In this document: one piece after another, positions 54,429-64,000 of the stretch
Position numbering within the stretch: position 1 is the stretch's first letter
How the letters are laid out: each line of letters starts with the position of its first letter
From: Diploscapter coronatus
Lineage: Eukaryota > Nematoda > Chromadorea > Rhabditida > Rhabditidae
Assembly (NCBI GenBank): GCA_964036155.1
Contig: OZ038422.1
Coordinates: 14,655,201 to 14,719,200, forward strand
Direction of reading: 5' to 3'
Length of the DNA stretch: 64,000 nucleotides
Position numbers and translations under genes: made by a program
Notes under the pieces: model-generated
The model's database searches: none
What the model saw: the letters and a program-made list of their open reading frames with translations, nothing else
Told to the model about the DNA's origin: nothing

Positions 54429-56956
54429 TTATGATATTTTAGGCGGTCTCATGCACTTTCCATTCGTTCCCGTCATAGCATAGACGTAAAACCCGCCATA
54501 CACTTCCATATAATCAGTCGAAAATATAACCGTTAGATTTCTCGTTGACTGAATTACCGATCCAAGAACATCCTTTCCAGTGAGACTAAACAGTAGTAAT
54601 AATTTTTATGAACAAGATTTAATTTTACCTGGAAATTTCAGTGAGATCATGCAGATCGTTTCCCAATTCGTATATCCTCAGAAAGTCTCGCTCAATTTCA
54701 AGTTCATAGAAAACGATCAGACACGTTGGAGTAGCAGTTGTATTTGTAGCCTAAATTATGGTGACTATACATTTTAACACAATAATAATTTCCCAAAGTA
54801 TTATAAAATGCACAAAAAATTATTTTAAAGTCATATAGCGATTATGCGGGTAAATTTCAATTTGCTAATACTACTGCATATCGGGATGATAATACGGTAA
54901 TTTCGGTAATTTGGATTCGACGCAACATGAAACAATAGTTTGTAAATCGAGAGAGTGCTTCCCCTACAGACTTTACCCTCTCCTATTTCTACATACTATT
55001 TCGCCACGTCGCGTCAAATCCAAACTGCTAATAATCTATCTTTGAAATGATTAATTCCCATACGGTGTTTAGAATGTTATATCGATTGTAATGGAAGTTG
55101 CAATATCGATATTTCTGTCCGTTCTCGGCTCCCCAGATATTCGTATTGTTAAACATGGTTGGGCCATTATAATATTCAGGTTCGTAGAAATATGGGGGTG
55201 GATCCGAGGTGTCATTTCTGGTCTCATTTATTACAATGTCCTTCGAATATCTTGGTTTGCAAACTGAAATTATCGTTATGACGATTTTCATGAAATTTCG
55301 AATACGAACGCCCATCAGCGTTCGTGAAGAATTGTCCAATTATTTGCATTGCAGTTGGCACATCGAAATTAGTGACGTTGATGTAAGAAAACCAGTTGTT
55401 TGAAAGTGCTGTCTAAATTTAGAAGAGAAAGAGCTTAATCTATAATAAATGGTGATTTGTTTACATTATCTGCTGGCGAAACTTTATATCCAACGATTAA
55501 CAATCGAACATCGCAGCTTAAAAAGAAGTCGCAGAGAGTTGTTGGATTATCGACATTATTTGTGCACGAGGCAATGATATTCGAAAAATCATCTGGACTA
55601 AAAATATAATCTGTTAATTGATGCTGGATTGTTTGATAAACTAATACACTTGATTAGTGAATATCATAATTGTCCGCTGAGCATGAATTCTCGTCCCTTG
55701 AGCATACAATTTACCATCTGGGTCAGTTACATTATCATATTTGCGAATTTTGAATGCTTGTTGCACTGCCATTTTCAGAGTACTAAATAATCATGATTAA
55801 GTTTATTACTGAAAATTATAACTTGGTATAGTTAGCAGGTGTTGCAGTATAAGTTAGCATTCCAGCGAGATTAGCTCCTATACTGTTGTTAGTTAGTGAC
55901 CAGAGCTAAATCATGACATTGGTAAAAATATGGATATTTGATCCTTTACCGCTCCATTCGGAACGTATTCATCGAGTGGTGTCAGTTCTAACATGGATAC
56001 GCGAGTGTAAGCTGGCGGTGCAATGTCAAATGTATCATTGATAACGTTAAATTGTTGGAGCGTATTGTTAGCGAGAGCTTTCATCTGTAAAAATAATGAA
56101 TTTTGTTCATTGTTTAACAAAGTAGTCAAATTTCATATGATTCTAAGCAGAGGAGTGATATATCTCCGATTGTGCCACAATAATAAATGACCTCGTTGTA
56201 GGACTGTATGCTCGGCTTAGATCCTGCATCGATCGCAACGAATAGATCATGGGAGATTAGCCAAGGATCCACATATCCAGGAGTGTATGTTCTAGTTGTT
56301 ATAGGTGCTGATGTCGTGACAGTAGGTGCTGGACCGTGGGCAGTTGTGTTAATTAGCGAAGCAGAAAATTGGACTAAACTATTTTATGTTAATTAGTAAA
56401 AAAATATAAGGACTGCTTTAACCGTACAAATATAATTTAGATCAGTCTGAGTCCAGATGATTTTAACTGTGGGAGTTAGCGAAACCTTTCCCTGGCATTT
56501 TGTGACATCATCACCGTTATTCCGTATTCTAAAATGTCAAAAGTGTATGTAAATATTTTGACTTTTAGCGTACACGCAAAATACCGATCCAATTGCGTCG
56601 GTATTCTTGATCATTAGCGTACCTCCTTTTTCATTGACAAAATTCGTTATTTGAAAATTCTGAAGGAATAAGTATTTGCTACAATATTAAATTTTTGTTA
56701 TCAAAAACTCACTCCTAGGCCCTGATTCGGGTTACCGGAACTTGCATATGCTTCGTAATTTCCAGCACATGGTCTGTTATTGATGTCATCGTAGGGAGGC
56801 AAGATATAAATTATCGGATTGGGTTGTCCAATGGTTTGATTCGGATATAGTGCACCGCAAGCCTGATGACTAGCTGAAATATCACTTACCGAAATCTTTA
56901 AATTTATTTTTCTCACTTTTAAATACTGCAAGTAATATCGAGATTAGTAATATCAT
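54429..56956 (-). CDS. Secreted CUB-vWA-CUB protein, array copy 3
   Basis: Thirteen exons: 56917-56956, 56713-56873, 56575-56659, 56428-56528, 56192-56373, 55950-56084, 55823-55905, 55650-55782, 55465-55597, 55310-55412, 55064-55263, 54629-54750 and 54429-54585. Signal peptide MILLISILLAVFK. The CUB-like domain contains SHQACGALYPNQT and CAGNYEAYASSGNPNQGLG. The vWA-like domain starts DPWLISHDLFVAIDAGSK. The C-terminal CUB contains KYRYCNFHYNRYN, and the protein ends MRPPKIS. The ATG is 2 nt after a TTTTCAG acceptor, with GATAAGC 82 nt upstream. Exons 1, 2, 6 and 7 have exactly the lengths found in copies 4 and 5 (40, 161, 135, 83 nt). The 313-nt intron before exon 12 contains a small TIR element. 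Confidence 0.85.
54910..55024. mobile_element. 115-bp MITE-like element in the intron of copy 3
   Basis: The left end is TTTGGATTCGACGC. The right end is its reverse complement with one mismatch (GCGTCAAATCCAAA, 55011-55024). The inside is partly self-complementary and carries TACTATTTC at 54994-55002, the motif dispersed through the middle of the window. Confidence 0.6.
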
Positions 56957-57604
56957 CCCTGAAAATAGTTTATTTTATTGTGAAGAAAAGAATAACATTG
57001 ATTATAAAAATTAGTCGATAGTGTGTGTCAAAATGACGCTTATCTCGAAGGAAACTTTGTTAGTTTTGGGGTGTTAAGAGCGTCATTTCGTTTGATGGAT
57101 GCACAAGAATTATTCGATGCCAATACATTATCAGTGTGCTAAATTCTTCGGGAATCAAATTGATTTCGTCATCAATCGATATTTTTCATTAACCCTATTA
57201 TCGGATTAGTTTTGAAAGAAATTTTGACTAAAGTACGTCATAATTAGTTTATTCCTACAAGGATGCATGCAACATCAAACACTTTTGTCGACAATAAATA
57301 CTGTCAATGACTGATTAATTGGAGCAAAATAAAAGAAAAGAAAATTTGAATACATGGAATTAGTGCGCTATTTGCAAACGAGTCGACGACATTTTCTCAA
57401 ATCGATGGAATGACTTTGACGATAATTTTATATTACATAATACACACTCGGCATATTCAAATTTGCGCATCGTTTATTTTGTTCCAATTATTCGGTCATT
57501 GACAATGAGATAATATTTATTATTTAGATCGAATTTATACAAGAAATAAAAAAAACAGAATGACAATTCAAATAAGTTCAAGTTAAATAGTCTTCTGGGT
57601 TTTG
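56957..57604. promoter_or_regulatory. Promoter region of copy 3, with a block shared with copies 4 and 5
   Basis: It contains GATAAGC at 57038-57044. It also contains a block at about 57170-57225 (ATCAATCGAT, CATTAACCCTATTA, GGATTAGTTTTG) that recurs upstream of copy 4 at about 60536-60585. GGATTAGTTTTG also recurs upstream of copy 5 (63775-63786). Read on the coding strand this includes TAATCC, an OTX/bicoid-class homeodomain site. Confidence 0.55.
57038..57044 (-). promoter_or_regulatory. GATA-factor site upstream of copy 3
   Basis: GATAAGC on the coding strand, 82 nt before the ATG (context CGAGATAAGCGTC). Confidence 0.6.
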
Positions 57605-60238
57605 TCAATTAGTAGATGTTGTAGATGCTCCAGTAGTTGTTGAAGGCGAAGTGTAGAATGTCAATCTGTCACATCGCTGATTCGCCCCTACAGAAGCATA
57701 CACGTAGAAGCCTCCAAAGACTTCTTTATAATCCGTAGAAAATATTAAAGAAATATTTTTCTCTGATTGAATTATCGAGCCAAGAACATCCCTTCCGGTA
57801 AAACTAAACGCAGAAATGATTTTATGACGAATATATCTTATGAAACCTGGCAATTTCAGTTAACTCATAGTCATTATCTTCGATTTCATAAACTCTGAGA
57901 AAATCTCGTTCAATTTCAAGGTCGTGGAAAATCATGAGACAAGTTGGATTCTCCGTCCTACTATTAGCCTGAATTATGCTAATTTTATTGGACTCATAAT
58001 CAAGAGTACCATATTCCTAATAAAATATTGATTATTATGGAAATTGCAGTATCGATATTTTTGTCCATTCTCAGTTTTCCAAGTAGTTTCGCCATCATCT
58101 ATTGTCGGACCACTATAATATTTAGGCTCTTTAATTACTGCTGGAATTGGAGGCTGAGGAGTCGTCGAAAATTGCTGGCCAACGAAAAGCTCAGTTTCTT
58201 GGTCATTCTTACAGACTGAAACATGATTTGCCATTATTTTATTTTTGAGGGTTAATCTGGACACAAGAAGTCCACAATCTAGCATGCCATTCGAAATAGC
58301 TTAGGAAATTTTCTAGAATTTGTTTTGAAAGTTTTAGCGAAAAACTACTCTATGACTTTGTCTTCAATGAATGGGCGGGGCTTACGCTCTCTAGATATGA
58401 TTTACAAATAACCTTTTTGAAATAATCATGACTTACGTCCATCAGCATTGGTGAAGAATCCATTGATGATCAACATCGCAGTAGCTGTGTCGTTGTTAGT
58501 TACACTTGTATATGAAAACCAATTATCCGGATCGGAAAAGGCAGCCTAGTTTATAAATTGATCAAATAAAAAATATAGAGTATTACATCATCCGCAACTG
58601 ATACTTTATATCCAACGATTAGTAAATGAACGTCATATTGTTTAAAGAGATAACAAATTGATGCAGTATTATCGCATGGAAGTTTTAATTGATCGAAATC
58701 GCCCGGTCTTAAAACGAGAAATTTAGCTTAATTTTAGAGTTATCTCATACAATTGATTTGTGAAGATGATGAAAGTTCGCTGTGCATTGGGCCTCGTTCC
58801 CCTCGCGAATATTACATAATTAGATTGACCAATTTGGAGTTCGTACGCATCTGGTATAGCTAGACGAAGTGTGCTAAAAATATTCTTGTGCTGTAATAAT
58901 CATTAAGCTATACTCAGCGTAATTAGCAGGAACACCTGTTTTATATATCATTCCGCTAAAGACATTATTTAGCGTATTCTTCGTTTGTTCCCAGATCTAA
59001 AATGATAAATGAATAGTTCTAAAGGTGGATAATTTAATGGTGTAACGAATTTAGTCTGAATATCATATTTAGAAAGAATTGGAAAAACATATTGAAGTAT
59101 ATTTTCCATATGGAATACTAATAATTTATTGGTTAAGGTTATAAATTTCTATAATCTCTACTGACTCCTGCACTAGTAGCATAACTATTATGAGGTGTTA
59201 GTTCCAAGACCGAAGCTCTTGTGTAGGCGGGTGGTGTGACGTTAAACGGGCCATCGACGATATTCAGAAGTTGAACGAAGTTATTTGTAAGGCTGATCAT
59301 CTGAATCGTAGTTCAAAATTAATATTTGACAGAATATAAAATCAAAATATTAAAAATCTGGTATAAAATTATCTCAAATCCACTATCATCGAAATCGTAA
59401 TTACATTATGCTAATTTACGCGATAGATATTCAAAATGCTTGCTTTAATCGCAAAGAATCCTCAAGAAAATCTACCTCCCCGAAAGTAGCATCGTCCGGT
59501 TTGGCTCCCAGGTCGATGCCGAAGTATAGATCATGCGATACAAGCCAAGGATCAACTACGCCCGGAGTATATTGTCGAGTAGTGAACGGTGGCGTCGTGG
59601 CGGGCGCTGGAGTCGACCCCGCCAAAGCTGATGTATTTGAGAGAGTGCCGGTAAACTGCGCTAAATTTTTAATTTTGCAGCATCATTTTCATTTTTAGCC
59701 GTTTTTACATAAACATCCATTGGTTTGAGTCCAGACGATTTTGATGACAGGTGTAGACGAAATCGCGCTTTTACAAGGATCTGATTCGGCATCCGCCTGA
59801 GTTTTAACCCTAAATAATGTCAAATATATGCTTATTTCCAATAAATAGAAATGTAGCCTACACGCAAAAAACAGTCTCTTGGGGGTCAGTATTCTTTAAT
59901 GTCAACGTTGTACCCGTACAACTATCGAAACTGTTTATTTTCAGGTTCTAAAACTTACGATTATTTTTATTATTAAAAATCTACAAATTACGCCTAGTCC
60001 CTGCGTAGGATTCCCCGAATTAGCGTAGGTTTCATAATTTCCTGCACACGGCTGGAAGTTATAATCGTCTATAGGTGGTGCCAGAGAAATTGTTAGATAT
60101 GGCTGTCCAATGGTCTGGTTGGGATTGGATGCATCGCAAACTTGATAGCTATCTTGAATACGATAATATTTTTTTATTAATTAGATACTTATTTTTACCT
60201 TTTATTAGCACGCATAATAGTAAGCATAAAAATAGCAT
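57605..60238 (-). CDS. Secreted CUB-vWA-CUB protein, array copy 4
   Basis: Thirteen exons: 60199-60238, 59992-60152, 59862-59947, 59708-59809, 59476-59660, 59166-59300, 58914-58996, 58751-58873, 58587-58707, 58437-58545, 58020-58214, 57847-57968 and 57605-57803. The protein has about 550 residues. The signal peptide is MLFLCLLLCVLIK. A Thr/Pro/Ala linker leads to the vWA-like start DPWLVSHDLYFGIDLGAK. The C-terminal CUB reads KYRYCNFHNNQYFI, then KEVFGGFYVYASVG, with a Thr/Ser-rich end (TTTGASTTSTN). The ATG directly abuts a TTTCAG acceptor, so the mRNA would have essentially no 5' UTR beyond a spliced leader. GATAAGC lies 164 nt upstream. Confidence 0.86.
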
Positions 60239-60779
60239 CTGAAATAATAACCAAATTTTAAAAATAAATCGGTGAAAATCCAATAAAATTGACTCTAATT
60301 TCAAACAAATTGAAAAAAAAATGTAGTATTTTGAAGATTTTTAGGTGTGATGCTTAAAAAACAATGAAAATCCAAAATTATCAATATTTGGTGTGAAAAC
60401 TGCTTATCGCAGTCAAAACGATGAGTGGTTTATGGAGTGTCAGAATGCATTGTTTCGGCACTTGATCGATGCGAAAATTATGGCGTAGAGCAATTTATCA
60501 GTGTTAAATTTATTCATCACACAAAATTGATACTGTTATCAATCGATTTTCACTAAACCTATTAAGGGATTAGTTTTGAAGAAGTATGCAGAGAAATTGT
60601 GACGTCACATTATAATTTAAGATTAAATGATTTGTACAATTAGTCGAAAAACAAGTTTAAAAATAATCAAAATTATTGATACTTTGGATTTCAAATTTGG
60701 TTATCATTAAAATTTGCCATGAATTTATGTAACAGTTTATTAACCAATATAAACAAGCGATTGAGAAAAATATATAAAA
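60239..60779. promoter_or_regulatory. Promoter region of copy 4
   Basis: It contains GATAAGC (60402-60408) and the block shared with copy 3: ATCAATCGAT near 60538 and GGATTAGTTTTG at 60567-60578. No gene is visible in it. Confidence 0.55.
60402..60408 (-). promoter_or_regulatory. GATA-factor site upstream of copy 4
   Basis: GATAAGC on the coding strand, 164 nt before the ATG, within the short palindrome CTGCGATAAGCAG. Confidence 0.6.
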
Positions 60780-63487
60780 TCAATTGGTACAAGATCTTGA
60801 GTTAATATCTATATAAAATCCTCCGTAGACTTCTTCATTGTCTGATTTAAACACTATCGATATGTTCTTATACGTTTGAATTTTAGAACCCATAACTCCA
60901 ATACCAGTAAAACTGAAAATATTTTAATTAATGTACATTTTATTATAATTGCTAAGATCGATATTTTACCTTTCAATTTCATAGTAGTTGCCATCCCAAT
61001 CCATTTCGTAGACACGTACCCAATCTTTTTCTACTTCAAGATCATGGTAAATTGTCAAACACATCATTGACATCTAGAATAATATCAAAAAGTTGTGAGT
61101 CTATGAATAAATATAAATAATAGTACCGTATTATTGATGTAATATCTATTATTCTGGAAATTACAGTATCTTGATCTTGATCCATTACGAAAAGGCCATT
61201 CAGTTAATCCATTGATGTCATTTGGTCCACGAAAATCAAAAGGTTCAAATATTTGGTAGGAAGGTGTCGAAGGACTCAATACGATTTCTTGTCGCGGATA
61301 ACGAAATTCGCAAACTTGAATTTAAATTAGATCATTCAATATGTTATGAACTTCCTATAACTTACGTCCAGTTGAATTGGTAAAGAATCTTGCGATAATT
61401 TTAGTGAAATAATTGTCCCAATTATTGGCATCAACATCAGTATACTTGTACCAGCTGTTTTTATATGTGAAATTGGGCTAAATAATCGAATAAATTATTA
61501 TTTTATCTGCAAATTGTCACCCGCGAGATATCATCGACTTGATAGCCAGCAACGATCAGACGAATATCCTTTGATTGGAAAATGTTGCATATTGTTGGAT
61601 AATCGCCGCTAGTCTCTTCAACGCAAGGAGCATTGAGCGCAGCAATATCTTTTGGACTAAATTTACGCAGATTTGAGACTTTTTTTGAAATTCGGCCACC
61701 GCAACCGCACCGCACTGCAGTTGCGGTGAAAAAATTCCAAGTCTGAGTTTACGTAGCATTATTGATTTCATTTTAATAAATTTTCCAACAACTCACGCCT
61801 GATTGGTAAAAATGATAAATGTCCGCATTGCGTGTGGACGTGTTCCTTGGGCATAATTTTCATCGTCCGGCTCCCTGACGGTAAATGCTTGATCAGCAGC
61901 TTCTTTAAGTGTACTAAAATTGGTCTTCGTTTTAATAAAGTTTTATCTATTAACAAAGCACTTTGTATAGTTCGCTATATCGGCATTATAATGGATCATC
62001 CCACCCAAAACTAATGTGATTGAACCATTCGTGTGCTCCCAGAGCTGAAAGTGACCAATTTTCCTTCGTCTTCACTGATTTCGAATCCTACCCCTCCATT
62101 GGTCGCATACTTATCGACGGGAGTCAGCTGAAGTATCGATACCCTAGTATGAGACTTGGGTGCGGTAGTGAATGGTCCGGCGTATAATTCGAACTGCGTT
62201 GAAAAATTAAGCGCCAGATTCTTCATCTAAATTTTTGGACGAATTGGAATGAATCATGTCGATAGATCTTGACATCATAATCTGGATTAACATAAAATAA
62301 GATATCAAGTTGATTGAACAACACTTTTCTCTTGATCTATTACACATTTTCCTGGACGCTACGATATCACAAGGCAAACCTTCACATAGGCAATCTGATT
62401 TATCGCAACATTTCACCCGATAAGATATGGTGTAAGATGAGTAAAGGTCGGGAAGCGATCTTTCAATTCATATATTATTTCGTCAGTACACGACTTCACG
62501 GCAAATCAAGTTTGCCTCAGAATGACATTTCTTACGTCGTCAAAGAATTGAGCGCTCGATTTCATTCCAGCGTCAATGCCGATGAAGAGATCGTGAGATA
62601 CAAGCCATGGATCGACGTATCCAGGAGTGTACGCCCGAGTCGTTGGTGCTGGGGATGTCGAGGGGATGACTGTAGACTGCTGAAGTGTCGGCGTTTCCAT
62701 CAAGGCTCCTGAGAAATCGTCTGAAATTATATCGTCAATGCTGCTTTTGAAGATCAAGTTATTCCCTTTTTACTCATCGAATAACCTTCGATTTGTGATT
62801 ATAAATATGAAGATAAGGAAACAGGCTTAACCTTCAAGGGTTACTCTTTTGACACTCACATGCTTTGGTTCCATTCTGCTGCCAAGTGATCGTCACATTC
62901 GGGGACGTAGAGACCCAATTCGCATATTTCTTGGCGTCGTCGCTACTTGTAATTCTACAAATATTAAAAGCCGTATTTTTCTGATGCATTGATGAAGAAT
63001 TGTCATAATTTTACGTTATGCTGTCCGCAGGATGCGTTCCATCACCACTAGTGATGGTCAGAATTCCATACTGCCCACTTATCGAGGCGAAATATTCCAT
63101 TGATAGATTCTAAAAATTTTCTCTAGAAATAAAATCGAAGATTTAGAAAAACTTACACCAAGGCCCCTATTAGGATCACCAGAATATGCTGTGGCAGTGT
63201 AATTTCCAGCGCATGGTACATAGAGCTGGTCATCTAGGGGAGGGACGAGGTAGATCCACGGAACTGGATCGCCAATCACTTGATATGGATACATAGCATT
63301 GCAAGCCTGATGACTATCTGAATTTATGGTTTCCTTCATGCACCCTCACGAAATTTATAAATATCGTGACAACATCTTGAACTCTAATGATAGACGATGT
63401 TAGAATATCGGTATATCTTTAGATAAATTCAATGTAAATTAACTTACCCTGTATCGCTATCCATAACGACAGCAATATCAACAGCAT
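60780..63487 (-). CDS. Secreted CUB-vWA-CUB protein, array copy 5
   Basis: Thirteen exons: 63448-63487, 63157-63317, 63015-63109, 62860-62954, 62536-62720, 62092-62226, 61962-62044, 61797-61913, 61521-61656, 61366-61477, 61127-61314, 60970-61073 and 60780-60912. Phases agree throughout, for about 527 residues. Signal peptide MLLILLSLWIAIQ. CUB-like domain with SHQACNAMYPYQV and CAGNYTATAYSGDPNRGLG. Linker STSPAPTTRAYTPGYV. The vWA-like domain starts DPWLVSHDLFIGIDAGMK and includes RTFIIFTNQA. C-terminal CUB with SRYCNFQNNRYYI, DWVRVYE and EEVYGGFYIDINSRSC. The ATG is 1 nt after a TTTCAG acceptor. GATAAGC, as ACTGATAAGC (the best ELT-2-type match of the five), lies 82 nt upstream. The 140-nt intron at 61657-61796 has a small CACCGCAAC/GTTGCGGTG hairpin. 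Confidence 0.88.
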
Positions 63488-64000
63488 CCTGAAATTATCG
63501 AATTTTCAACAAAAACAATACAATAGAGGGCGCGAAAATTCGAAACGATTGAATGTTCTAGTAGTAAAGCTTATCAGTGATGCCAAAGTGTCGGTTTGAA
63601 TGCGTAGGCGAAGAATGTTGGTTAACGAGAATTTTCAGCATCAGATTTCAAAAATATCATCATTTATTCAATAAGTTGCGTTTCTTTCTGATTATCGAAT
63701 TTATCATTTTGCCTGATTAATTTTTATCAACAAAGAAAATTGCTGGGTATTATGTAATGCCAAATAGCTAAAGCGGATTAGTTTTGTCACGGCGCTGTCA
63801 GTTTTTTCAGGAAATTAAAATTGAAAAACAAAATCTTGCTATTTTCATATTTTGTGCAACAAAATGATCGTAAGATGTGTGAAAATACGACGTAATTTTG
63901 TGCGGAAAACGTTGGGTCGTAAAACCGTCGAAAATTGCCAAAATTTGACGACTAAAACAATCAAAGAAGTGCAAAATCGCGGCAAATTACTGATAAGCGA
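63488..64000. promoter_or_regulatory. Promoter region of copy 5 and right edge
   Basis: It contains GATAAGC (63569-63575) and GGATTAGTTTTG (63775-63786), as in the promoters of copies 3 and 4. No coding sequence is visible up to the window end. Whether the array continues beyond the edge cannot be seen. Confidence 0.5.
63569..63575 (-). promoter_or_regulatory. GATA-factor site upstream of copy 5
   Basis: GATAAGC on the coding strand, 82 nt before the ATG, within CACTGATAAGC. This fits the intestinal GATA consensus best of the five. Confidence 0.65.

Overview
The window is nematode nuclear DNA, from a rhabditid-type worm that I cannot place to genus. It is AT-rich and genes are split into many short exons. 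Most introns have GT...TTTCAG ends and many are only 40-60 nt. Several genes have a trans-splice-type acceptor just before the ATG. One intron carries a perfect copy of the 22-nt SL1 spliced leader.

Left third (1-22,212), conserved single-copy genes. SYF-1/XAB2 splicing factor is on the minus strand (35-6,416) and its C-terminus lies beyond the left edge. DNA ligase I diverges from it on the plus strand (to 12,379). MED31 (13,471-14,983) and a canopy-family ER protein (15,088-19,535, with a 3.56-kb last intron) follow on the plus strand, 104 nt apart, which is operon-like. A complete 500-residue cytochrome P450 converges on the canopy gene from the minus strand (19,783-22,212).

Middle (22,213-45,846), gene-poor. 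It is dominated by one minus-strand gene with very long introns (27,571-42,699, 5' end not found). The gene encodes an acidic, probably nuclear protein with a highly ordered helical domain of about 90 residues. I suggest LIN-14/BEN-type as the best candidate, but this rests on judgement, not a search. The introns and flanks hold palindromic MITE-like repeats and a dispersed family marked by TACTATTTC/GAAATAGTA.

Right third (45,847-63,487), tandem minus-strand array of five paralogues. Each encodes a secreted protein of about 530-550 residues: signal peptide, CUB-like domain, Thr/Pro linker, vWA-like domain with a changed MIDAS motif, and C-terminal CUB domain. Exon lengths are nearly the same in every copy. 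Two orphan CUB-end modules sit downstream of copies 1 and 2. All five copies have a GATAAGC (GATA-factor) site 82-164 bp upstream and a trans-splice acceptor 0-2 nt before the ATG. This suggests one co-regulated, probably intestinal, set of secreted proteins, perhaps for defence. Copy 2 carries a roughly 496-bp intron insertion with inverted-repeat ends that contains the SL1 sequence.
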